A stretch of 64,000 bases of DNA from Actinokineospora auranticolor (GCF_002934265.1 NZ_PTIX01000008.1:1-64000), one strand, 5' to 3'; shown: positions 35,179 to 43,907, numbered from the stretch's first letter. Notes: a model not told the origin generated them from the letters alone. A program made the numbers and translations.

Positions 35179-35883
35179 TCAGTCGTTCAGGATGTCGAGT
35201 ACCGCGTTGAAGGATTGGGTCAGGCAATCCAGGGCTTTGTGGCCTTTTTCGGCGGTTGCCTTGGACGGGTGTCCGATGATTCCTGATTTCGAGTAGCCGG
35301 TCATTCCGGTCAGGTGGAAGTGCGGCCGTTCCGGTGCGTCGAAATCGGCCTCGGTGTAACCCGGGCGCACCAGATCCGGGTAGGCGTGCAGCAGGATCGA
35401 GGTCTCCCACTCGCCGCCGTGGGGGTCTTCGGGGGTTGTTGACTCCATTCTGGCGGCTTTCCTGGCTTTGTCCACGTCGTGCTCGGTGGGGAACACGGCC
35501 AGGGTGGCGCCCGCGGTGTTCGCCTCTTGGGCGATGTTCGCGAGGACGTGGTTGCCGGTGTTGCCGTTCACCAGCACCAACCGGGTGTTCTCGAGGGTTT
35601 CGGCCAGTGAGGTCCGGATGTCGTCGATGATCGTGACCAGCGTTGACGCGCTTAGGCTCACTGTGCCGGGGAAGTCCACGTGTTCGTGCGAGCACGACAT
35701 CGTCAGCGGTGGCAGCCGGAACAAATCGTACTCGGCCGCCAAACGTTCGGCGATCACCTCGGCGACGAGTGTGTCCGTCGCCAGTGGCAGATGCTCGCCA
35801 TGCTGCGCAAAACTTCCCACGGCGAGAATTGCCACTTTTGTGTCGCGTTCCGCGACTTCGCGGGAAGTCTCTCCAGTAATCAC
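35179..35883 (-). CDS. Creatininase-family hydrolase
   Basis: 234 aa, the normal length of the creatininase/MftE fold. Characteristic metal-binding blocks: VGSFAQHGEHLPLATDTLVA, MSCSHEHVDFPGTVSLS, NGNTGNHV (usually NGHGGN), and HGGEWETS. The His of NGHGGN is replaced by Thr, so metal coordination may differ. The family hydrolyses cyclic amides or trims peptides (as MftE does). No mycofactocin genes are nearby, so the substrate is unknown. Confidence 0.82.
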   Translation of the reverse strand: MITGETSREVAERDTKVAILAVGSFAQHGEHLPLATDTLVAEVIAERLAAEYDLFRLPPLTMSCSHEHVDFPGTVSLSASTLVTIIDDIRTSLAETLENTRLVLVNGNTGNHVLANIAQEANTAGATLAVFPTEHDVDKARKAARMESTTPEDPHGGEWETSILLHAYPDLVRPGYTEADFDAPERPHFHLTGMTGYSKSGIIGHPSKATAEKGHKALDCLTQSFNAVLDILND

Positions 35884-36029
35884 AGCCGCTCCCTGGTCGC
35901 CGACAGCAAATTACGGCGACCGTAACAGCGGCTGACCCGCGCGACACCACCGTTGCCACCCCCTCAACTAATGACGGCGTCCCGTACCGTCCGCGGCGGG
36001 CGAGGGACGGAATCCCCGTTCGTGTCACC

Positions 36030-36572
36030 GTGGCCGACGTGACGGGGACACGCGGTCGACCAGGGCCCTTGCGCCGGATGCGCACCGCGCTTCGGCCGCA
36101 CCACCTGCGGTGGACGGGGGAGCGCGACCTCGCCCACGCGATCTACGGGACGGTCGTCGGCACGGCCGCGATGGCGACCGCGGGCGCCCACCGCACGCTG
36201 GGTGGGACCGTCGCCACGGTGCTGGTGACCGTCGCCGTCTACTGGGTGGCCGAGCGCTACGCCGACGCGCTGGCGGCGGCGGTTCGCGGGCCCGACCGGC
36301 GGGCCCGGATCGGCCGGGCGCTGCGCCAGGGGTGGCCGACGATCGAGGCCGCCTGCGCGCCGCCCGTCGTGCTGGTCGCGTTCGTGCTCGTCACGGGGGA
36401 CCTCCGGGCGGGTGTGGTGGTCGCGCTGGCCGTGTCGACGGTGATGCTCAGCGCCCTCGGGCACGCGGCCGCCAAGCACGCGGGCGCGACGCGGCTGGTC
36501 GCCGTCGGCTGCGCCACGGGCAGCGCCGTGCTCGGGGTGGTCGTGATCCTGCTCAAGACCTTCCTGCACTGA
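36030..36572 (+). CDS. Integral membrane protein (180 aa)
   Basis: 180 aa with about four to five hydrophobic segments from residue 38 on (for example GTVVGTAAMATAG, TVATVLVTVAVYWVAERYAD, PPVVLVAFVLV, VAVGCATGSAVLGVVVILL). The basic N-terminus (RPHHLRWTGERDLAHAIYG) faces the cytoplasm. GTG 36030 is assumed; an internal ATG 49 nt on is an alternative. Function not recognised. Confidence 0.65.
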   Translation: MADVTGTRGRPGPLRRMRTALRPHHLRWTGERDLAHAIYGTVVGTAAMATAGAHRTLGGTVATVLVTVAVYWVAERYADALAAAVRGPDRRARIGRALRQGWPTIEAACAPPVVLVAFVLVTGDLRAGVVVALAVSTVMLSALGHAAAKHAGATRLVAVGCATGSAVLGVVVILLKTFLH

Positions 36573-36625
36573 TCACCCCGCGCGGGTGGCGAACGCCCGG
36601 TGGCGGCGCGGGCACGATTGCCGCC

Positions 36626-36658
36626 ATGAGCACAGCGTCCGAGCGGGAAACCCGCTGA
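36626..36658 (+). CDS. 10-codon ORF overlapping the start of the MFS gene
   Basis: ATG 36626 encodes MSTASERETR and its stop overlaps the next ATG as TGATG at 36656-36660. It could be a leader peptide that couples translation to the exporter. It could also be the true N-terminus of the exporter thrown out of frame by one indel. No ribosome site is obvious for either. Confidence 0.3.
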   Translation: MSTASERETR

Positions 36659-38022
36659 TGGCCGAGGTGGCCGACCGGAAGCGGGCGGTGCTGGTGCCGC
36701 TCGCGCTCGCGCAGTTCATCTGCAGCTTCGCGGGCTCCAACATGAACGTGATGATCACCGACATCAGCGTCGACCTGGGCACGACCGTGCAGGGCGTGCA
36801 GGTCACCATCACGGTCTTCCTGCTGGTGATGGCCGCGCTGATGATCCCCGGTGGCAAGGTCACCGACCGGCTCGGCCGGAAGCGGTGCTTCGTCGCGGGG
36901 CTGGCCGTTTACGCGGTCGGGGCGGTGCTGAGCGCGCTGGCGCCCGGGCTCGGCGTGCTGATCCTCGGCAACTCCATCCTGGAGGGCGTCGGCACGGCAC
37001 TGCTCATCCCACCCGTCTACATCCTCGCCACCGTCCTGTTCCCGGCCGCGGCCGCGCGGGCCCGGGCCTTCGGCGCGATCATGGCGATGGGCGGGATCGG
37101 TGCCGCCGCCGGGCCGCTCATCGGCGGCCTGATCTCGTCCGCGCTGAGCTGGCGGGCGGCGTTCGTGTTCCAGGCGCTGGTGATCGTGGTGATCCTGCTG
37201 CTGAGCCGGTCCATCCGGGACCCGCTGCCGCCGGATCCGACGCGCGCGGCGGACACCGGTGGGGCTGTGCTGTCCGCCGCGGGCCTGGTGTTGCTGGTGT
37301 CGGGGATTCTGTTGGCGGGTAAGAACATCTGGTTGACGTGTGGGCTGCTCGTGCTGAGCGGTGTGACGTTGGTGGGGTTCTACCGCTGGGTGCGGCACCG
37401 GGAGCGGACCGGTCGTGAACCGTTGCTCCCGACGGGTATCTTCCGCCACCGCGCCGCGAACCTGGGGCTCATCACGCAGAACGCGCAGTGGTTGCTGCTG
37501 ATGGGGACGGCGTTCGTCGTCGCGACGTACTTGCAGGTCGTGCGAGGCTACGACGCGATCCGGACCGGTGTGGTCTTCACCGCGGCCACGGCGGGTCTGC
37601 TCACGTCTTCGCTCGCCGCGGAGCGGTTCGCGACCCGGCGGTCTCGGCGAACCCTCATCACGACCGGCTTCGTGGTGACGACCGGCGGGATCGCCGTCCT
37701 GCTCGCGCTGGGCGGCGCGTCGGGGTGGGCTTGTGTGCCGGGGCTTCTGCTGATCGGGTTGGGGCTCGGGGTCATGCTGACGCCGTCGGTCGACCTCGTG
37801 CAGTCGAGCTTTCCGGAGGACTGGCAGGGGGCGATCTCGGGTGTGTCGCGGAGCGTGTCCAACCTCGGTTCCGCGCTGGGCACGGCCGTTGCGGGGACGA
37901 TCCTGATCGCCGACCCGGCGGGTCACGGTTACGTGGTCGCGATGGTCGCGCTGGGGGTGGTGGGGCTCGTCGGAGTCACCACGGCCTTGCTTCTTCCCCG
38001 TCAGGAGGTGAGTCGGACGTGA
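36658..38022 (+). CDS. DHA2-family MFS drug exporter (14 TM)
   Basis: 454 aa with about 14 hydrophobic segments, as in EmrB/QacA exporters. Family motifs: KVTDRLGRKR after TM2 (motif A) and the TM5 antiporter motif near AAAGPLIGGLI. ATG 36658 overlaps the stop of a 10-codon ORF. No regulator is adjacent. Proton-driven export of hydrophobic compounds is expected; the substrate is unknown. Confidence 0.85.
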   Translation: MAEVADRKRAVLVPLALAQFICSFAGSNMNVMITDISVDLGTTVQGVQVTITVFLLVMAALMIPGGKVTDRLGRKRCFVAGLAVYAVGAVLSALAPGLGVLILGNSILEGVGTALLIPPVYILATVLFPAAAARARAFGAIMAMGGIGAAAGPLIGGLISSALSWRAAFVFQALVIVVILLLSRSIRDPLPPDPTRAADTGGAVLSAAGLVLLVSGILLAGKNIWLTCGLLVLSGVTLVGFYRWVRHRERTGREPLLPTGIFRHRAANLGLITQNAQWLLLMGTAFVVATYLQVVRGYDAIRTGVVFTAATAGLLTSSLAAERFATRRSRRTLITTGFVVTTGGIAVLLALGGASGWACVPGLLLIGLGLGVMLTPSVDLVQSSFPEDWQGAISGVSRSVSNLGSALGTAVAGTILIADPAGHGYVVAMVALGVVGLVGVTTALLLPRQEVSRT

Positions 38023-38423
38023 GCTCGCCTGGCTTTGCGATTGCCGCAACGGGTGAACCTCGGGGGGAATCTCCTCCTTGAGGAGGCCGCTGCGCTCCCG
38101 CACCTCGGTAGCGTGGCTGATCCGGTCCGGTGATCATCGAGGTGGCGCTGGATCCACGACCCGCTCGATCCGACCGGGCTGTGGCGGAAGTACGTCAGCC
38201 GGGTCGGACCGATCAGGGGCTGAGGTCCCACGGCGGCCATGTGGTCTATTGGTGGCCGTGAGGCGGTCCGGCGGTCGAACGACCACTACGGCGCGGGCAC
38301 GGTCGCCATCGCGACGGCGGAGAACTTGCCGATCGGGTCGGGTGGCTGACGCGAACCGCGTTTGGTGAGGCACGCGATCGTGTCGTGGGCGCGGAATCGG
38401 GCCCACGACACGAGAACCTGCGC
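38023..38423. other. Intergenic region with gene debris and a hairpin
   Basis: 401 bp with no intact gene. One plus-strand frame gives WIHDPLDPTGLWRKYVSRVG before a stop near 38222, which reads like the tail of a lost protein but is not assignable. The hairpin at 38378-38413 ends the region. Confidence 0.4.
38378..38413. terminator. Hairpin downstream of DUF418 gene
   Basis: TCGTGTCGTGGGC (38378-38390) pairs over 13 bp with GCCCACGACACGA (38401-38413), loop 10 nt. It lies 10 nt beyond the minus-strand stop at 38424 and probably terminates that gene. Confidence 0.75.
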
Positions 38424-39602
38424 TCAGGTCGGCGTCTTGCGTCGGTAGACGAGTGTGCGGAGTACGACCTCGGCCGGGCCGCGTGTGCCCGCGCGGCGGA
38501 GTTGGTCGGCCAGGAGGACGGAGACCAGCCAGGTGCCCAGGGCCACCAAGGCGACCTCGGCGCTGCCCAGCTTCGCGCCCAGGCCGAGGGTGTAGGGGGC
38601 GAGCAGGGCGACGAAGACGACCGACTGGAAGAGGTAGCAGCTCAGGGATCGCTCGCCGGACGCCGAGATCGCTCGGACGACCGGGCCGCGGCGGTCGCCG
38701 ATCCGGTTGGCGGCCAAGCCGATCAGGGCCGCGTAGCCCAGGCCGCCCGCGATGCCGGTCACCGTGTGGAGCGCGGAGATCGTCCAGAGCGTCAGGTCTC
38801 CCGTGGGCTCCCAGAAGTGGCCGACCGCGAGGGCCGTGGGGAGGCCGCCGAGGAAGGCGAGGGGGAGGCCGATGAAAGCGCTGCGGCGCAACAGGGTTCG
38901 ATGGTTGGCCGGGTCGGTGAGCGCGCCGCGGCGGGCGGCCCAGGTGCCGAGGAGGGCGGCGACGGCCACGCCGACCATGCCGACCGGGGTCAGGAGCCAC
39001 TCGAGGGGCCGCGAGGTGAGGGCCTTGACCGGATCCTCGGTCTCGAAGGAGAAGAAGAACGACCGGGCCCCGGTGGCGGGCATCATGTTCGCCGCCCCCT
39101 GGATGAGCGCGGCCAGCACCAGCCAGATCCCCGCCTGGACGAGCAGGGTCCGGTTCGACGCGCGGGACAGGGCGACGAGGCCGAACCCGACGAGCCCGTA
39201 GACGCCGAGCACGTCGCCGGGGAACAGCAGGAGCGCGTGCAGGAAACCGAAGACGAGCAGCCACCGGCTCCGGCGGCGCAGGAGGCGCTTCGCCTGCCGC
39301 TCGGGCATACCGGCGTCGCGGTGGCGCTGGAAGACCTGCACGACGCCGTAGGCGAACAGGGCGGCGAACATCGGGTAGGCACGGCCGTCGACGAACGCCA
39401 CGTCGATGACGCTGACGACGCGGTCGACCATGGTGTGCTCGACGATGTGCTGGCGGAGGCCGTAGGGGCGCCCGTAGAGGTAGTAGACCGAGTTGGCCAG
39501 CGCGATCAGCGCGAGCATCAAGCCGCGCGCCAGGTCCGGGGCCAATACCCGCTGGCTGCCGGAGACGGGGGCCAGCGGTGGAGCGGAATCATCAACCGAC
39601 AT
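38424..39602 (-). CDS. DUF418-domain membrane protein
   Basis: 392 aa with 8-10 hydrophobic segments. The N-terminus RVLAPDLARGLMLALIALAN carries the D-x-x-R-G-x-x-L signature of the DUF418/acyltransferase-3-like group. The C-terminal DUF418 block has SGERSLSCYLFQSVVF. Role in the cell is not established; relatives are inner-membrane proteins. A second DUF418 gene lies at 59152. It is divergent from the SDR gene. Confidence 0.82.
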   Translation of the reverse strand: MSVDDSAPPLAPVSGSQRVLAPDLARGLMLALIALANSVYYLYGRPYGLRQHIVEHTMVDRVVSVIDVAFVDGRAYPMFAALFAYGVVQVFQRHRDAGMPERQAKRLLRRRSRWLLVFGFLHALLLFPGDVLGVYGLVGFGLVALSRASNRTLLVQAGIWLVLAALIQGAANMMPATGARSFFFSFETEDPVKALTSRPLEWLLTPVGMVGVAVAALLGTWAARRGALTDPANHRTLLRRSAFIGLPLAFLGGLPTALAVGHFWEPTGDLTLWTISALHTVTGIAGGLGYAALIGLAANRIGDRRGPVVRAISASGERSLSCYLFQSVVFVALLAPYTLGLGAKLGSAEVALVALGTWLVSVLLADQLRRAGTRGPAEVVLRTLVYRRKTPT

Positions 39603-39806
39603 GACCGAGATCGTTCCGGCTCGCGGGCGCCCGCGGATCCACGGACCGATCGAGATCGCGTGTCCACCGACCAGCGCTCGATGTCGGCTGGACGGTTGAC
39701 GCGCGGATCGGGGGTTGTGTGAGAACGAGTCCGACAGGGGACCGGAGTCCGGTAGTTCCAGCTATACCCGGGATCGCGTCGTTCGGCCATCGGGCGGGAG
39801 TCGTTG

Positions 39807-39867
39807 CCTGGAGCGCGCTCCTGGAGCGCGGGCGACGTTGCGGGACGCTGTCGCCCGTGCGTATAAG
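39807..39867 (+). promoter_or_regulatory. Promoter and repeat-containing operator of the SDR gene
   Basis: CCTGGAGCGCG occurs twice in direct repeat (39807-39817 and 39820-39830), and CGCGCTCC/GGAGCGCG (39814-39830) forms an inverted repeat around one base. Next come TTGCGG (39838-39843) and, after 18 bp, TATAAG (39862-39867), good -35 and -10 boxes. The repeats lie just upstream of the -35, a place typical for an activator. Confidence 0.5.
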
Positions 39868-39899
39868 TGTCCTCGTAGGAAAAAGTTCATGGGGGAAAC

Positions 39900-40604
39900 A
39901 TGGTTGAGGCACGGGTTGGGCTGGTTACCGGTGGCGGCAGCGGCATCGGGGCCGCCACCACCGAACAACTGCTGGCGCGCGGCTACCGGGTCGCCATCAC
40001 GGGACGCAACGCGGACAAGCTGCGTGGGTTCGCGGAAAGGCTGGGCAGCCCCGAGGAACTCCTCGTGCTGCCCGGCGACGCCGCCGACCACGTGGCGGTC
40101 CAGGAAGCCGTCGCGGCGACGGTTTCGGCGTTCGGGCGGCTTGATTGCGTTGTCGCGAACGCCGGGTACGCCACCTTCGACGACCTGGGCGACGGCGATC
40201 CGGCCGGGTGGCGGGACATGGTGCTGACCAACGTGCTCGGTCCCGCGATCCTGATCAACGCGGCGCTGCCCGCGCTCCGGGAGGCCAAGGGGCGCATCGT
40301 TTTGCTGGGTAGTGTGGCCGGCCACGTGTACACGCCCGGCAACATCTACGGGGCGACGAAGTGGGCCATCACCGGGCTCGCCGAGAACACCCGTCGGATG
40401 CTGCTGGACGACAAGATCGGTGTCACGCTGGTCTCGCCGGGGGCGACGCGGACGGACTTCTTCGACGCGATGCCCGGTGGCGCACCGGATCGGGACTACC
40501 TGCCCGCCGAGAAGCTGGGGGAAACCGTGGTCTGGGCACTGACCCAGCCGGAGGGCGTCGACGTGAACACGATCATCATCCGGCCGACCGGGATGTTCGT
40601 GTAA
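39900..40604 (+). CDS. Short-chain dehydrogenase/reductase (SDR)
   Basis: 234 aa classical SDR. NAD(P) motif TGGGSGIG near the N-terminus, NAG in VVANAGYA, catalytic Ser in LLGSVAG, and Tyr/Lys in YGATKWA. ATG 39900 follows GGGGGAA. Its promoter has TATAAG about 33 nt upstream. Substrate unknown; the gene stands alone. Confidence 0.88.
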   Translation: MVEARVGLVTGGGSGIGAATTEQLLARGYRVAITGRNADKLRGFAERLGSPEELLVLPGDAADHVAVQEAVAATVSAFGRLDCVVANAGYATFDDLGDGDPAGWRDMVLTNVLGPAILINAALPALREAKGRIVLLGSVAGHVYTPGNIYGATKWAITGLAENTRRMLLDDKIGVTLVSPGATRTDFFDAMPGGAPDRDYLPAEKLGETVVWALTQPEGVDVNTIIIRPTGMFV

Positions 40605-40619
40605 CCGTCCACTGTGGTC

Positions 40620-40649
40620 GCCGTCGGTCGGAGGGATTCGGCCGACGGC
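40620..40649. terminator. Hairpin between convergent SDR and metallopeptidase-like genes
   Basis: GCCGTCGGTCG (40620-40630) pairs with CGGCCGACGGC (40639-40649) with one G-U pair and an 8-nt loop, between stops at 40604 and 40656. Confidence 0.65.
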
Positions 40650-40655
40650 AACGGC

Positions 40656-41936
40656 TCACTCGGTGGGTCGTTGGCGGGGGAGGGTCGCGAACCACGCCTG
40701 CACATCCGCCCGGAGACGGCCGCGAACACCCGGTTGCGGGTCGTGGTAGGCCGCGTAGGCCTCGGCGAACCACTCGCGCGGGTTGGAGAACTGGTAGTTG
40801 GACAGGGCGTGTTGGGTGCGCTGGTCGGTCAGGTAGCTGACCCAGGTGTTGTACGGGTCCACCTGGAAGGTCCGCCCGTTGACGTCGAGCACCGACGCCC
40901 CGCCGTCCGGCAGCGTCCACGGCTGGGCGAGCGCCAGGCGGACGAAGGCGGTCACGGTCGCGCTGCGCGCGGCGAAGGTCGGCGCGTCCAGGTGCGACTG
41001 GTAGCGCTGGAGGAACCGGTCCAGCCGGCTGTTGGCGCCGCCCACGCTGGTCGCGGCGATCGTCGGCCGCAGCATGCTGGTCAACGTCGTCACGGCCCGC
41101 TCGTGCCCCGCCGGGTTGACCGTGTTCAGCCCCGCGTGCGCCAGGATCGCCTCCGCCACCCGGTCCAGCGCCTCGGAGTCGTCGTAGACCTGCCAGCCGC
41201 CGAACCGCTCCTCGTGGGCCAGGTCGCGCTGCCACGCGGTCAGCACGTCCACCGAGTGCCCCACCTCGTGCATGACCGTCCACTCGACGAGGTTGCCGTG
41301 CGCCAGCGCGTTCGACACCCCGCCCATCACCTCCCGGTCGCCGCTGCGCACGCCCAGCGCCCGGTCCCCGGCCCGGCTCACCCCCGGGTACGCCGACATC
41401 GCGCCCTGGTCCATCCGCCTGCGCTGCCACGCGTTGCCGCGGTTCATCCGCGCGTACAGCCACTGCGGCGCCCGCACGCCGCCCATGAGCACCGGTCGCA
41501 CGATCGCCACCGACTGGTCGTCCTCGCGGTACTCGCTCGTGCTGCCCTCCGCGCTCTCGTCCAGCTCGATGGCCACCAGGTGCTCGTTGGGGCCCAGGTC
41601 CTCCAGCGGCAGGTTCCGCAGCGCGGCCTCGATGTGGTCGAGCATCGAGTGGGTGAAGTGCGGACCGCGGCCGTCCGGGCCGATGCGGATGCCGAACGCC
41701 TGGCTCAGCTGCCGCTCGCGGTCCGCCGCGCGCCGGGGCCGCCGCGGTGTCTCCTGCTGCTCTTCCTCGTCGGTCTCCACGCGCTGCACGGACAGGTCGG
41801 CGCTCAGCGCCGCGTTGCCCACCGAGTTCTGCAACGACAGCATCCGCGTGACCTCGGGGTTGTGCCCCGCCCCGCTCGACGACCGCCGCCGCGGTCGCCC
41901 GGCGGACTGCTCCTCGGCGTGCTCGTGCGCTCTCAT
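40656..41936 (-). CDS. eCIS-style (DUF4157-like) protein with HEVGH zinc-peptidase motif
   Basis: 426 aa; ATG 41936. The N-terminus (MRAHEHAEEQSAGRPRRRS, then MLSLQNSVGNAALS) has the charged leader and L-x-x-L-Q-x-x-x-G-N-A-A motif seen on cargo-like proteins linked to extracellular contractile injection systems (DUF4157 group). The body carries VMHEVGHSVD (H223, E224, H227), a zinc-peptidase-type HExxH site, and later NPREWFAEAYAAYHDP, which may supply the third ligand (E). No signal peptide. No eCIS structural genes are in the window, so loading into such a particle is inference. An orphan metallopeptidase is the alternative. Confidence 0.65.
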   Translation of the reverse strand: MRAHEHAEEQSAGRPRRRSSSGAGHNPEVTRMLSLQNSVGNAALSADLSVQRVETDEEEQQETPRRPRRAADRERQLSQAFGIRIGPDGRGPHFTHSMLDHIEAALRNLPLEDLGPNEHLVAIELDESAEGSTSEYREDDQSVAIVRPVLMGGVRAPQWLYARMNRGNAWQRRRMDQGAMSAYPGVSRAGDRALGVRSGDREVMGGVSNALAHGNLVEWTVMHEVGHSVDVLTAWQRDLAHEERFGGWQVYDDSEALDRVAEAILAHAGLNTVNPAGHERAVTTLTSMLRPTIAATSVGGANSRLDRFLQRYQSHLDAPTFAARSATVTAFVRLALAQPWTLPDGGASVLDVNGRTFQVDPYNTWVSYLTDQRTQHALSNYQFSNPREWFAEAYAAYHDPQPGVRGRLRADVQAWFATLPRQRPTE

Positions 41937-42054
41937 GCCCCTCCCTCGGCCACTCGACCCAGCTTCTCGACGGGAACTCACACCGGACAACGGCGCGGTG
42001 GGCAGGATGGGGGCACGTCGCGTGCCCGGTTGAACCGTCCGCCGACTGGCGACG

Positions 42055-42083
42055 TAAAAGTGTTCACGGTTGGCTGACCGTGA
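42055..42083 (+). promoter_or_regulatory. Promoter with operator upstream of DUF2231 gene
   Basis: TAAAAG (42055-42060) could be a -10 box. Right after it TCACGGT (42064-42070) and ACCGTGA (42077-42083) form a perfect inverted repeat with a 6-bp spacer over the expected start of transcription. The site lies between the divergent genes starting at 41936 and 42099. Confidence 0.45.
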
Positions 42084-42098
42084 TACCCGGAGGTGGCT

Positions 42099-42575
42099 AT
42101 GCCCGAGTTCATCAACGGTCTCCCGCTGCACGCCCTGGTCGTGCACGCCGTCGTCGTGCTGATCCCGCTCGCGGTGCTGGGCGCCGTCGTCATCGCGGTC
42201 TGGCAGGCGGCCCGTGCCCGCTACGGCTGGCTGGTGGTGGCGTTCGCGGTGGTCGGGACGGTGCTGACCCCCATCGCCACGTCGAGCGGCGACGACCTGT
42301 CCCGGCGGCTGCCGGAGAATCCGCTGATCGAGCGGCACGAGGAGCTGGGCGACCTGCTGATCTGGTTCGTCCTCGGCCTGCTGGTCGCGGTGACGGCCCT
42401 GATGGTGGTGACGACCAGGCGCCCGGAGACCTGGACCAAGCCCGTCGTCATCGTGCTGGCGGTGCTGACCGTCGGCACGGGCGTCGCCGCGGGCGTGCAC
42501 ACCTTCCGCGTCGGCGAGGCGGGCGCGACCGCGGTCTGGCAGGGCACCGACCAGCAGCCCGTGCGCGGCCGCTGA
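42099..42575 (+). CDS. DUF2231 membrane protein
   Basis: 158 aa with four hydrophobic segments. The N-terminus FINGLPLHALVVHAVVVLIP contains the L-H-x-x-x-V-H motif of DUF2231, whose His pairs may bind metal or haem. The start is ATG 42099, 6 nt after CCGGAGG; an in-frame GTG at 42093 is too close to the ribosome site. Function is unknown. It stands alone. Confidence 0.82.
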   Translation: MPEFINGLPLHALVVHAVVVLIPLAVLGAVVIAVWQAARARYGWLVVAFAVVGTVLTPIATSSGDDLSRRLPENPLIERHEELGDLLIWFVLGLLVAVTALMVVTTRRPETWTKPVVIVLAVLTVGTGVAAGVHTFRVGEAGATAVWQGTDQQPVRGR

Positions 42576-42582
42576 GGGGGGT

Positions 42583-42792
42583 TCAGATGATGACGCCGGG
42601 CCCGCTCTTGCGGGCCTTGCGGCGCAGCCACACCTTGCGGGTCCCGTCGGCGTAGAGCCGCACGTTGGACAGCTCCCAGCCGCTGAACTCGGCGTGGATC
42701 GCCAGCTGCGTGGCCGCTGTCAGCCGCGACACCCCCGGGGGCAGCCGCAGCGGCCGGTACTCCCAATCCCCGTCGACCACCGCTTCGCTCAT
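42583..42792 (-). CDS. DUF5703-family small protein
   Basis: 69 aa, basic and soluble: WEYRPLRLPPGVSRLTAATQ, then FSGWELSNVRLYADGTRKVW, RRKARK. This matches the conserved actinobacterial DUF5703 layout (a domain usually found just after a secreted propeller protein, as here). ATG 42792 overlaps the stop of the propeller lipoprotein (ATGA). Role unknown; the fold (beta strands with a final basic tail) could bind a protein partner. Confidence 0.75.
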   Translation of the reverse strand: MSEAVVDGDWEYRPLRLPPGVSRLTAATQLAIHAEFSGWELSNVRLYADGTRKVWLRRKARKSGPGVII

Positions 42793-43790
42793 GGCAGCAC
42801 CACCTGCACACCTCCTCCAACGCCGGACGCGACCACCACGCGCCCGTCCACGGGATCGACCGCCACCGAGTTCGGCTGAGCGACCGTCGGGAACCGGTAC
42901 CGCTCGACGGGCTCGCCGCCGCCAACCGCGTACCCGACCACCTCGTTGGTCTCGGTGAGCGTCACCCACGCCAGGTCGCGCTTCGGGTCGTACGCGATGG
43001 CGTACGGCGCGCCCGGCACGGGGTAGCGCTGCCGCAGCAGCAGCGGGTCCAGCGAGAACGCCAGCAGCGCGCCGCCGCGCGTGTCGGTGACCAGGACGCG
43101 GCCGTACCGGTCGACGACGCCGTTCGTCGCGCCCGCGCCCGCGCGCAGGCCCTGGCCGACCGTGCCGCCGCCGACGTCGAGCTGGAAGACCGCGTTGCGC
43201 AGCCGGTCGAGCACGGCCGCGCCGGACCCGGCGGTGAACACCTGGTCCGCGCTGAGCAGGCCGCCGGAGATGACCCGGCGCACCTGGCCGCCGTCGAGCA
43301 CGGCGACACCGCGCTGCTCGCGCAGCGCCACGAGCGTGCCGCCCTGGTAGGCCGCCGCCGACGCGGGCGTCCCCGAGACGGTCGACTCCTCCAGCGCGCC
43401 CCCGGGCAACGACACCCGGACCACGCCGCTCGGGACGGCGGCCAGCAGCGGGCCACCGTCACCGGCGGGGGTCAGCGTCTCGGCGGGTCCGGGCAGGGTG
43501 AGCGACCGCGGGGCCTGGTCGAGCTTGTCGAGGTCGTACAACCGCAGGTCGGCGCCACTGGCCACGGTCAGGACGCGGCCCGAGGTCGCCACCGCGGTGA
43601 CCGGGTCGGCCAGCGGCAGCACGGTGCCCGCGGGGGGCTTGGCGGCGGCGGGGGAGTGGGCCGCGGTCGCGGCGACCGGGTTGTCGGTCAGCATCAGCTC
43701 GTCCTGCGGCTGGTCGCTCGACGAGCAGCCTGCCGTGAGGGCGCCGATCAGGGCGGCGGTGAGCGGGACGGCGACGAGCGGGCGGGGCAA
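42789..43790 (-). CDS. Beta-propeller lipoprotein (YncE-like)
   Basis: 333 aa. I take TTG 43790 (LPRPLVAVPLTAALIGALTA) because GGAGGT stands 5 nt before it; the longer frame to 43901 lacks a signal at its start. Lipobox LTAGC with lipidated Cys at about residue 21. The rest is repetitive beta propeller: GRVLVTDTRGGALLAFSLDP, AIAYDPKRDLAWVTLTETNE, VAVDPVDGRVVVASG. It is attached to the outer face of the membrane. The stop overlaps the DUF5703 ATG, an arrangement conserved in actinomycetes. Confidence 0.8.
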   Translation of the reverse strand: MPRPLVAVPLTAALIGALTAGCSSSDQPQDELMLTDNPVAATAAHSPAAAKPPAGTVLPLADPVTAVATSGRVLTVASGADLRLYDLDKLDQAPRSLTLPGPAETLTPAGDGGPLLAAVPSGVVRVSLPGGALEESTVSGTPASAAAYQGGTLVALREQRGVAVLDGGQVRRVISGGLLSADQVFTAGSGAAVLDRLRNAVFQLDVGGGTVGQGLRAGAGATNGVVDRYGRVLVTDTRGGALLAFSLDPLLLRQRYPVPGAPYAIAYDPKRDLAWVTLTETNEVVGYAVGGGEPVERYRFPTVAQPNSVAVDPVDGRVVVASGVGGGVQVVLP

Positions 43791-43907
43791 GCAGACCTCC
43801 GGTGGGGGACGGACCTCCCCTCCAGCATCCTCCACCGCGGGCCCGCGAGCCACGTCCGGGTGGGTCGTGTCTCCTCCCGGTTTCCGCCCACCGGCGTTCA
43901 CCCCGGG

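Noticed and set aside
33659..36085. 808-codon minus-strand open frame
   Set aside because: Spans the M20 peptidase and creatininase genes in a non-coding frame; composition is Arg/His/Pro-rich.
36553..38103. 516-codon minus-strand open frame
   Set aside because: Antisense to the DHA2 exporter and low in complexity; no motif.
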